From contig DGTA01000112.1 of assembly GCA_002394165.1 (NCBI GenBank), positions 1-8,089 on the forward strand: a stretch of DNA of 8,089 nucleotides. The letters run 5' to 3'. The notes below the pieces were generated by a model. The model was not told the DNA's origin. It saw only the letters and a list, made by a program, of their open reading frames with translations, and made no database searches. The stretch comes from Lachnospiraceae bacterium UBA4348. GTDB taxonomy: Bacteria; Bacillota; Clostridia; Lachnospirales; Lachnospiraceae. Every line of letters starts with the position of its first letter. Position 1 is the first letter of the stretch. Made by a program: the position numbers and the translations under genes. Positions 1 to 5,149 of this stretch are shown piece after piece.

Positions 1-4
1 TAAC

Positions 5-907
5 TTATTTCATCATCCAATACCACTTACCGAAAGCTGTTCCGATGATGATCGCATATCCAAGGAAGCTCCAGGCATCCGGGATCTCACCCCACAGCAG
101 GAAGCCGAACATCGCCGCATATACGACTTGTGAGTAGTCGAAAACGGAGATATCCCTGGCCGGCGCGTTCTGGTAAGCGGCAGTGACGGAGAGCTGCGCG
201 ATCGCCGCGGAACATCCTGCCAGTACCAGAAAGACAAACTGCTTTACAGACATAGGATGGTAGTTGAGCAGAATGTTGGGCAGCAGGATGAGCGTCGAGA
301 ACACAGAGAAGGAGAAGACGATCACCGGTCCTTTCACGCCGCTGAGGCCGAGTTTGCGGACATAGGTGTAGGCAGTTCCCGCTGTAAAGCCGCCGAGGAC
401 GGCGACCAACGCCGGGAAGGACGCGATGCCTGCGCCCGGCTTGGCGACAAACGCTGCGCCGATGAAAGCAAGCAGGACGCTGAGCCACTCGACTCTGTTT
501 GGTCTCTCCTTCAGGATGAAGATAGACATCAGAATGGCAAAAAAGGGAGAGAGCTTGTTCAGGATATTGGCGTCAGCGATCCGCATGTGGTCTACAGCCC
601 AGAAATTGCAGAGGATGCCCATTGTGCCGATGCTGCAGCGCAGGAACATATCCATCAGGCTTGTGCGGGGAATATAGAACTTTTCTCCCGAGCGCATAAG
701 GATGAAGGCCGCAAGGAAGGCGGCGACAATGTTTCTGAAGAAAGCTTTCTGCATGGTCGGCACATCGCCGGAGAGCCGCACGAAGACGGTCATCAGCGAG
801 AAGAAAAAGGCAGCCGACAAGATGAACAGGATTCCCTTTGTGCGGTTGGCGGCGGGGGCAGGAGAAGCCCCTGCGGTGGCTTTTTTATCGGGTGTTTTCG
901 ATTGCAT
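5..907 (-). CDS. EamA/DMT-family permease, ten predicted membrane helices
   Basis: A 300-residue integral membrane protein of the drug/metabolite transporter superfamily. After a polar, Ala/Pro-rich N-terminal tail (residues 1-23) come about ten hydrophobic segments (roughly 25-45, 57-72, 88-105, 113-132, 141-155, 165-182, 193-212, 223-243, 255-273, 279-297). They form two EamA repeats of five helices. The first repeat ends near the LKERP sequence at 132-136, typical of the family; the length also fits. The ATG at 905-907 has a GAGG ribosome binding site (915-918) seven bases upstream. The gene is complete and diverges from the pheA-aroB-DAHP synthase operon. Family members move amino acids, nucleotides, vitamins or other metabolites, and E. 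coli YddG exports aromatic amino acids. The substrate here cannot be read from sequence. Export of an aromatic compound is only a guess from the neighbours. Confidence 0.9.
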   Translation of the reverse strand: MQSKTPDKKATAGASPAPAANRTKGILFILSAAFFFSLMTVFVRLSGDVPTMQKAFFRNIVAAFLAAFILMRSGEKFYIPRTSLMDMFLRCSIGTMGILCNFWAVDHMRIADANILNKLSPFFAILMSIFILKERPNRVEWLSVLLAFIGAAFVAKPGAGIASFPALVAVLGGFTAGTAYTYVRKLGLSGVKGPVIVFSFSVFSTLILLPNILLNYHPMSVKQFVFLVLAGCSAAIAQLSVTAAYQNAPARDISVFDYSQVVYAAMFGFLLWGEIPDAWSFLGYAIIIGTAFGKWYWMMK

Positions 908-963
908 GAATTTGCCTCGTCAAAATACAGATCAGGTTGTTTACAATGTTTTGTGTCCACGCA

Positions 964-992
964 ATTATAACGCAGGATTTGAGAAAAGAATA
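964..992 (-). promoter_or_regulatory. Candidate promoter of the permease gene
   Basis: On the minus strand positions 964-969 read TATAAT, a perfect -10 hexamer, about 57 bases before the permease ATG. The region where a -35 box should lie (about 986-992) is T-rich but has no good match to TTGACA. The -10 is well placed between divergent genes, but the promoter is only partly supported. Confidence 0.4.
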
Positions 993-1013
993 CCGCCAAA
1001 TAGAGATTCTCGC

Positions 1014-1042
1014 TTGACTGGACTAATAAGAAGTGATACGGT
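1014..1042 (+). promoter_or_regulatory. Weak candidate promoter of the pheA operon
   Basis: TTGACT at 1014-1019 matches the -35 consensus at five of six bases. Seventeen bases later, at 1037-1042, lies TACGGT, a poor -10 (three of six). It is the best pair I see ahead of pheA. Transcription would start near 1049, leaving a leader of about 60 bases. That leader contains a small hairpin, GGCAC at 1076-1080 with GTGCC at 1085-1089. I see no T-box (no AGGGTGGNACCGCG-like sequence) and no Phe-rich leader peptide. Confidence 0.25.
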
Positions 1043-1096
1043 CGACATGTTAACGGTTTAAAGTGCTAAATAACGGGCACTCAGGTGCCTGCAGAC

Positions 1097-1102
1097 AGGA
1101 GA
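1097..1102 (+). promoter_or_regulatory. Ribosome binding site that decides the pheA start
   Basis: AGGAGA lies five bases before ATG 1108. It places translation start there rather than at the in-frame GTG at 1063, which has no purine-rich site in front of it and would add 15 residues unlike any chorismate mutase. Confidence 0.75.
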
Positions 1103-1107
1103 CTACA

Positions 1108-2220
1108 ATGGATTTGCAGGAAAGCAGGGAAGTGATCAGACAGGTCGACGAGGAGATGGCGAAGCTTTTTGTAAAGAGAATGGAAGCCGTCAGATCAGTC
1201 GCTGCATATAAGAAAGAGAGAGGGCTTCCCATCGAAGATAAAGAGCAGGAGGCCAGAGTCATTAAGGGCAGGAGCGCTCTGGTGGAGGATCCGGAACTGC
1301 GTTCTTTCTACGTGAATTTCCTGCAGGATACGATGGATGTCAGCAAGCGCTGGCAGCACTATCTGATGGAAGGCCTCAGGGTAGCTTACAGCGGCGTGGA
1401 GGGCGCGTTTGCGCACATTGCCGCGGGGCGCATTTTCCCTGACGGTGAACTGGAATCTTATCCGTCCTTCGAGTCAGCGTACGAAGCTGTGGAAAAGGGA
1501 GAATGCGATGTGGCGGTGCTGCCCATCGAGAACAGTTTTGCCGGCGAAGTCGGACAGGTGCTGGACCTGATGTTCTCCGGAGATCTGTATGTGAACGGTG
1601 TTTACGATCTTTCGATCAACCAGAATCTTCTGGGAATGCCCGGGACTGATATTTCCCAGATCAGGACTGTGTACAGCCATCCTCAGGCAATTTCTCAGTG
1701 CAGGTCATACATCCGCAAGCACGGCTTTGACGCGGTCAGTATGGCCAACACGGCTCTGGCAGCCCAGAAAGTGGCCCAGGACGGAGACTGCAGCGCAGCG
1801 GCCATTGCCAGTGAAGAGACCGCCGATCTCTATGGACTGCAGATCCTGGATCACGATATCAACGAGAGCAAGGTGAACACGACCCGCTTCGCGGTATTTT
1901 CAAGAGTAGAGACCAAGATGGCGATCAGGAAAGACGCAGGCGCGTTCCTGCTTCTGTTCACCGTCAAGGATGAGGCCGGCGGCCTTGCCAAAGCGGTCAA
2001 TGTGATCAGCGCCTACAATTTCAACATGCGCGTATTGCGTTCACGTCCCATGAAAGACCTTCCGTGGCATTACTATTTTTACGCGGAAGTGGAGGGAGAT
2101 GACTCCTCCGAGAACGGAAAGCGTATGATCAGCGCGCTCCGCGGAACCTGCCCGGGACTTAAGGTAGTCGGGCGCTATACCGCGACGTCAAATATACAGC
2201 AGGGAGGAGAGACGATATGA
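1108..2220 (+). CDS. pheA: Bifunctional chorismate mutase / prephenate dehydratase (P-protein)
   Basis: A 370-residue cytoplasmic enzyme turning chorismate into prephenate and then phenylpyruvate, the precursor of phenylalanine. Residues 1-88 form an AroQ chorismate mutase whose active-site residues align with E. coli R11, R28, K39, D48, E52, S84 and Q88 as R7, R24, K35, D44, E48, S79 and Q83. Residues 90-266 are the prephenate dehydratase, with PIENS (139-143), SHPQA (190-194) and the catalytic TRF (259-261). Residues 278-357 form a C-terminal ACT domain expected to bind phenylalanine. Its usual GALV and ESRP motifs read GGLA (291-294) and RSRP (311-314), so feedback behaviour may differ. 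The start is ATG 1108; an in-frame GTG at 1063 would only add an unconserved tail. The gene heads an operon and its TGA overlaps the aroB ATG. The length is close to that of the E. coli protein (386 residues). Confidence 0.96.
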   Translation: MDLQESREVIRQVDEEMAKLFVKRMEAVRSVAAYKKERGLPIEDKEQEARVIKGRSALVEDPELRSFYVNFLQDTMDVSKRWQHYLMEGLRVAYSGVEGAFAHIAAGRIFPDGELESYPSFESAYEAVEKGECDVAVLPIENSFAGEVGQVLDLMFSGDLYVNGVYDLSINQNLLGMPGTDISQIRTVYSHPQAISQCRSYIRKHGFDAVSMANTALAAQKVAQDGDCSAAAIASEETADLYGLQILDHDINESKVNTTRFAVFSRVETKMAIRKDAGAFLLLFTVKDEAGGLAKAVNVISAYNFNMRVLRSRPMKDLPWHYYFYAEVEGDDSSENGKRMISALRGTCPGLKVVGRYTATSNIQQGGETI

Positions 2221-3230
2221 TCATCCGTATGGAACTCGGAGAATCGGGTTACGATATAGTGCTGGAGAGGGGATGCCTTCAGAAGGCGGGGGAACAATTA
2301 AACCTCGACAGGAAGGTGTTCGTTCTCACCGACGACGGCGTGCCGGCGCAGTATGCGCAGACAGTCGCGGACCGGTGCAGAGAGGCTCATATCTATACAG
2401 TGCCCCAGGGAGAGGGAAGCAAGAGCTTCGCGGTCCTGGAAGAACTTCTGACCAGGATGCTTGAGCTCGGCTTTACCCGCGGCGACTGCGTATGCTCCGT
2501 GGGAGGCGGCGTCGTGGGAGACCTGGGCGGCTTCACAGCGGCATGCTATATGCGGGGGATCGACTTTTACAACATTCCGACTACGATCCTGTCCCAGGTG
2601 GACAGCTCGATAGGCGGCAAAACAGCGATCAACCTCGCAGGCGTCAAGAACATCGTGGGCGCTTTTTGGCAGCCGAAAAAGGTGCTGATTGATCCCGATA
2701 CGCTCGATACTCTCGTTGACCGCCAGAAGTCCAGCGGCCTCGCGGAGGCTGTAAAGGCAGGGCTGATCGCTGATCCGGAGCTCTTCGCGATGTTCGAGGA
2801 CTTCGCGAATACAAGGGCGCCTCTGGACCTTGAGAAGATCATCGCTGCGTCCCTGATCGTCAAGAAAACCGTCGTGGAACAGGACGAGCGCGAGAGCGGC
2901 CTGCGCAAAATATTGAACTTCGGGCATACCATCGGCCACGGCATTGAGAGCGTCACCGGCCTCCTGCACGGAGAATGCGTCGCGATGGGTATGATCCCCA
3001 TGTGTTCGCCGGCGGTGAGATCCCGCCTGCTTCCTGTGCTCGGAGCGCTGCACCTTCCCGCCAGGGTCCACGCGGATCCCGAGGAAGTCTATCATGCTGT
3101 GCTGCACGACAAGAAGATGGGAGACGGCTATGTCAGCGTAGTGAGTGTCGACAGTATCGGCAGTTATAAAATACAGAAAGTCGACCCCGCTGTGCTCCGC
3201 TACGGTATTGATGTAGTGGTGAGGCTCTGA
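2217..3230 (+). CDS. aroB: 3-dehydroquinate synthase
   Basis: A 337-residue cytoplasmic NAD- and metal-dependent enzyme converting DAHP to 3-dehydroquinate, the second shikimate-pathway step. The nucleotide-binding motif GGGVVGDLGGF is at 96-106, and the family block PTTILSQVDSSIGGKTAIN spans 121-139 with active-site Lys135. The metal ligands known from the Aspergillus enzyme (E194, H271, H287) correspond to E177 (in GLAEAVKAG), H237 (in FGHTIGH) and H251 (in LLHGEC). It is slightly shorter than the usual 350-360 residues, but all core motifs are present. The ATG overlaps the pheA stop (ATGA, 2217-2220), with GGGAGG at 2202-2207 inside the pheA end, so translation is probably coupled. The DAHP synthase that makes its substrate follows 39 bases downstream. 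Confidence 0.97.
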   Translation: MIIRMELGESGYDIVLERGCLQKAGEQLNLDRKVFVLTDDGVPAQYAQTVADRCREAHIYTVPQGEGSKSFAVLEELLTRMLELGFTRGDCVCSVGGGVVGDLGGFTAACYMRGIDFYNIPTTILSQVDSSIGGKTAINLAGVKNIVGAFWQPKKVLIDPDTLDTLVDRQKSSGLAEAVKAGLIADPELFAMFEDFANTRAPLDLEKIIAASLIVKKTVVEQDERESGLRKILNFGHTIGHGIESVTGLLHGECVAMGMIPMCSPAVRSRLLPVLGALHLPARVHADPEEVYHAVLHDKKMGDGYVSVVSVDSIGSYKIQKVDPAVLRYGIDVVVRL

Positions 3231-3269
3231 CGCGGATACACGCTGCTATGCGAATAGGAGAATAGAATT

Positions 3270-4301
3270 ATGATGTACATGGATTTCAAGCGCAAACTCC
3301 CGATCCCTATGGAGACCAAAGAGATGTATCCTCTGACCGGCGACATGGCTGAGACAGTGGAGAGAACAGTCACAGAGCTCAAAGCGATCTTCTCCGGCGA
3401 CAGCGAAAAGCTCGCCCTGATCATCGGGCCCTGCTCGGCTGACAACGAGGAGAGCGTCATTGACTATATATCCAGGCTTATGCCTCTGCGGGAACAGGTG
3501 AAGGATAAGATCCTCATTGTCCCCCGCATTTACACGAACAAGCCCCGGACGACCGGCGAAGGCTACAAGGGGCTGGTCCACCAGCCGGATCCCAACGCGC
3601 AGCCCGATCTCTTTAAGGGGATCATTGCCACACGCGAACTGCACATGCGCGCGGTGAAGGAGACAGGATTTGTATGCGCGGACGAGATGCTCTATCCGGA
3701 GAACCACAAATATCTGGACGACCTTCTGGGCTATGTGGCGGTCGGCGCCCGCAGCGTGGAGGACCAGCAGCACAGACTGACTGCCAGCGCAATTGAGTGC
3801 CCTGTCGGTATGAAGAACCCCACCAGCGGGGACCTGACTGTCATGATGAACAGTATTTTGGCAGCACAGCACGAGCACGATTTCATCTACCGCGGCTGGG
3901 AGGGACATTCCTACGGAAATCCCTTCGCGCACGCGATCCTCAGAGGATATGTGAACAGACAGGGTGTCTCACACCCTAACTATCACTACGAGGACCTGCT
4001 CTATCTCTCGGATCTTTACAAGAAATGGGAGCTGAAGAATCCCGCCGTCGTGGTCGACTGCAACCACGCCAACAGCGGAAAGAAGCCCTTCGAGCAGGCG
4101 CGCATCCTCAAGGAAGTTCTGCATTCCTGCCGCTACAACCCGAAGGTAAAGAAGCTCGTGAAGGGCTTTATGGTGGAGAGCTACATAGAAGACGGAAATC
4201 AGCCGGTCGACGGCGGCGTGTACGGAAAGAGCATCACAGACGCATGCATCGGGTGGAAAAAGACGGAGAAACTGATTTACGATATGGCGGAACTACTGTG
4301 A
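3270..4301 (+). CDS. aroF: Class I 3-deoxy-7-phosphoheptulonate (DAHP) synthase, AroF/G/H type
   Basis: A 343-residue cytoplasmic enzyme joining phosphoenolpyruvate and erythrose 4-phosphate, the entry step of aromatic biosynthesis. The metal ligands of E. coli AroG (C61, H268, E302, D326) correspond to C55 in IIGPCS, H266 in DCNHANSGK, E303 in MVES and D324 in SITDACIGW. Substrate-binding motifs KPRTT (91-95), GARS (159-162), QQHR (166-169) and PVGMKN (178-183) are intact. The N-terminus is a few residues shorter than in AroG. The stretch around 205-240, which in E. coli contributes to the effector site, is divergent (for example WEGHSYGNPFAH at 210-221), so the feedback amino acid cannot be assigned; aroF is used here as the generic family symbol. 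AGGAG at 3256-3260 sits nine bases before ATG 3270. A second ATG at 3273 is less well spaced. It is the last recognisable aromatic gene of the operon, and no strong terminator follows. Confidence 0.96.
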   Translation: MMYMDFKRKLPIPMETKEMYPLTGDMAETVERTVTELKAIFSGDSEKLALIIGPCSADNEESVIDYISRLMPLREQVKDKILIVPRIYTNKPRTTGEGYKGLVHQPDPNAQPDLFKGIIATRELHMRAVKETGFVCADEMLYPENHKYLDDLLGYVAVGARSVEDQQHRLTASAIECPVGMKNPTSGDLTVMMNSILAAQHEHDFIYRGWEGHSYGNPFAHAILRGYVNRQGVSHPNYHYEDLLYLSDLYKKWELKNPAVVVDCNHANSGKKPFEQARILKEVLHSCRYNPKVKKLVKGFMVESYIEDGNQPVDGGVYGKSITDACIGWKKTEKLIYDMAELL

Positions 4302-4331
4302 TTTACGCGCTGATTGCGCTAAAATAATAAT
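4302..4331 (+). promoter_or_regulatory. Candidate promoter for the DUF937 unit
   Basis: TTTACG at 4302-4307 (four of six to the -35 consensus), an 18-base spacer, and AATAAT at 4326-4331 (five of six to the -10). It begins right after the DAHP synthase stop. No good terminator lies between the genes (only a 4-bp GCGC/GCGC stem at 4307-4319), so read-through from the aromatic operon is equally possible. Confidence 0.3.
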
Positions 4332-4382
4332 ATGCGCAGGCCCTGTACGGGCCCGGAAGCGAATACAAATAATAATCAGGCC
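4322..4382 (+). repeat. Two copies of an AAATAATAAT...CAGGCC module
   Basis: AAATAATAAT occurs at 4322-4331 and again at 4367-4376. The first copy is followed by CAGGCC after five bases (4337-4342) and the second directly (4377-4382). Each copy leads into a GC-rich hairpin, so the leader is built from two similar units of about 45 bases. It may be a local duplication or a repeated regulatory element. Confidence 0.5.
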
Positions 4383-4412
4383 GGCCAAGGCCGGCAGGTG
4401 CCGCGAGGGCAC
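4339..4412 (+). promoter_or_regulatory. Structured leader: three tandem hairpins ahead of the DUF937 gene
   Basis: Hairpin A pairs GGCCC 4339-4343 with GGGCC 4349-4353 (loop TGTAC). Hairpin B pairs GCCGGCC 4380-4386 with GGCCGGC 4389-4395, so its loop will open to about four bases. Hairpin C pairs GTGCC 4398-4402 with GGCAC 4408-4412 (loop GCGAG) and ends directly against the AGGAGG ribosome binding site at 4413. None is followed by a T-run, so these are not ordinary terminators. I do not recognise a known riboswitch class. A role in mRNA stability, translation control or protein binding is possible but unproven. Confidence 0.45.
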
Positions 4413-4422
4413 AGGAGGGAGG
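4413..4422 (+). promoter_or_regulatory. Strong ribosome binding site that decides the DUF937 start
   Basis: AGGAGGGAGG contains a perfect AGGAGG (4413-4418) nine bases before ATG 4428. This rules out the earlier in-frame ATG at 4332, which lies inside the hairpin-rich leader and would add 32 residues of low-complexity polar sequence. Confidence 0.8.
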
Positions 4423-4427
4423 ATTTT

Positions 4428-4973
4428 ATGAATCTGCTTGGTTTACTGATGGCTGCTATGACAACGAAGAATGCTTTGGGACAGATTGCTAAGAAGACCG
4501 GTCTCTCTGAGAAGCAGATCAAAAAGCTTATGTTGATCGCGATCCCGATCCTGATCAAATACCTGACCAAGAACGCTTCATCAGGCGACGGCGCGCATTC
4601 TCTTTTAGGAGCTCTTGCCCAGCACAACAACAAAGAGGATATGGGCATTCAGCTCAAGGACGCCGATGAGAAAGACGGCCACAAGATCATTGGCCACATC
4701 CTCGGCAAGAAGGAGGAAACTGTCACACAGAATCTCTCTGCTCAGTCCGGTCTGACCCAGGAGCAGGTCAACCAGATCCTGGCTATCATGGCGCCCGCGA
4801 TCCTCAGCGGCGTCTCCGAGGCTGCATCTAACCAGAAGCCCGCCGCGCAGTCCGCGGCACCCGGCATCTTCAGCGTTCTTCTGGGAACAGGCGCCCAGGT
4901 CCAGGCTGAGGAGAAGGATGACGCCATCAACGGCACAGCGCTTCTTCAGGCACTGCTGAATGCGAGAAAGTAA
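4428..4973 (+). CDS. DUF937 family protein
   Basis: A 181-residue protein matching the look of the DUF937 family, whose function is not established. There is no signal peptide. It has two similar amphipathic-helical units, around residues 15-48 (GLSEKQIKKLMLIAIPILIKYL) and 98-131 (GLTQEQVNQILAIMAPAILSG). Each has the pattern Gly-Leu-Ser/Thr-x-x-Gln-hydrophobic followed by an Ile/Leu-rich helix containing Pro. The middle (66-95) is charged and His/Asp/Lys rich. The region at 131-165 is Ala/Gln/Pro rich, and the protein ends in a short Leu-rich helix. The start is ATG 4428, set by its ribosome binding site. It lies 126 bases after the DAHP synthase and is followed 15 bases later by a tiny membrane-peptide ORF, with the shared terminator beyond. 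I infer a helical, possibly oligomeric soluble protein and claim no biochemical role. Confidence 0.8.
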   Translation: MNLLGLLMAAMTTKNALGQIAKKTGLSEKQIKKLMLIAIPILIKYLTKNASSGDGAHSLLGALAQHNNKEDMGIQLKDADEKDGHKIIGHILGKKEETVTQNLSAQSGLTQEQVNQILAIMAPAILSGVSEAASNQKPAAQSAAPGIFSVLLGTGAQVQAEEKDDAINGTALLQALLNARK

Positions 4974-4988
4974 ACCGGGGACAATGAG

Positions 4989-5066
4989 ATGAATAAGAAG
5001 ATGTTCTGGATCCTGATAGGATTCATCCTGATCCTGCAGATCCCCCTCTTTCTGATGATGCACTGA
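4989..5066 (+). CDS. Putative 25-residue single-span membrane peptide
   Basis: An ORF of 25 codons encoding a short basic N-terminus (MNKK) followed by about 20 almost wholly hydrophobic residues (including FWILIGFILILQIPLFL) and ending MMH. This is the layout of a single transmembrane helix with its N-terminus in the cytoplasm. GGGG at 4977-4980 lies eight bases before the ATG and could serve as a modest ribosome binding site. The ORF begins 15 bases after the DUF937 stop and ends about 20 bases before the terminator stem, so it fits as the last gene of that transcript. I do not recognise a family. It could be a chance ORF, but its placement and strong hydrophobic character favour a real small protein. 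Confidence 0.5.
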   Translation: MNKKMFWILIGFILILQIPLFLMMH

Positions 5067-5086
5067 AAAAAGGGGCTGAAATATAT

Positions 5087-5133
5087 AAAAAAGACCGGTC
5101 AGCGGCAGTTCATGTGCCGCCGGCCGGTCTTTT
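5087..5133. terminator. Bidirectional intrinsic terminator between convergent units
   Basis: AAAAGACCGG (5089-5098) pairs with CCGGTCTTTT (5124-5133). Inside it GCGGCA (5102-5107) pairs with TGCCGC (5115-5120) around a seven-base loop, leaving a small internal loop between the stems. On the plus strand the stem ends in TTTT. On the minus strand it ends in six T (complement of the A-run at 5087-5092), the stronger signal. It ends both the DUF937/small-peptide transcript and the GH32 transcript, whose stop codon is at 5150-5152. Confidence 0.85.
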
Positions 5134-5149
5134 AAGCTTTCCAGATCAA

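Noticed and set aside
257..970. Long plus-strand open frame opposite the permease gene
   Set aside because: It is the antisense of a clear ten-helix permease. Its translation is polar, rich in Glu, Asp, His and Arg with no recognisable domain, and its start has no ribosome binding site.
1063..1107. Extra 15 codons from GTG 1063 as the pheA N-terminus
   Set aside because: ATG 1108 has a well-spaced AGGAGA. The mutase alignment starts right after it, and the extension spans a leader hairpin.
1043..1107. T-box or phenylalanine leader-peptide attenuator before pheA
   Set aside because: I find no T-box core sequence, no Phe-rich short ORF and no terminator with a T-run. There is only one 5-bp hairpin.
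2298..3107. Minus-strand open frame of 269 codons opposite aroB
   Set aside because: aroB carries every family motif on the other strand. The antisense frame looks open only because of GC-biased codon use, and its product resembles no family.
3246..3932. Minus-strand open frame of 228 codons opposite the DAHP synthase gene
   Set aside because: It is antisense to a fully motif-supported DAHP synthase, with no domain or start signal of its own.
4332..4427. N-terminal extension of the DUF937 protein from ATG 4332
   Set aside because: The ATG lies in the hairpin leader without a ribosome binding site, the added residues are low-complexity polar, and a perfect AGGAGG serves ATG 4428.
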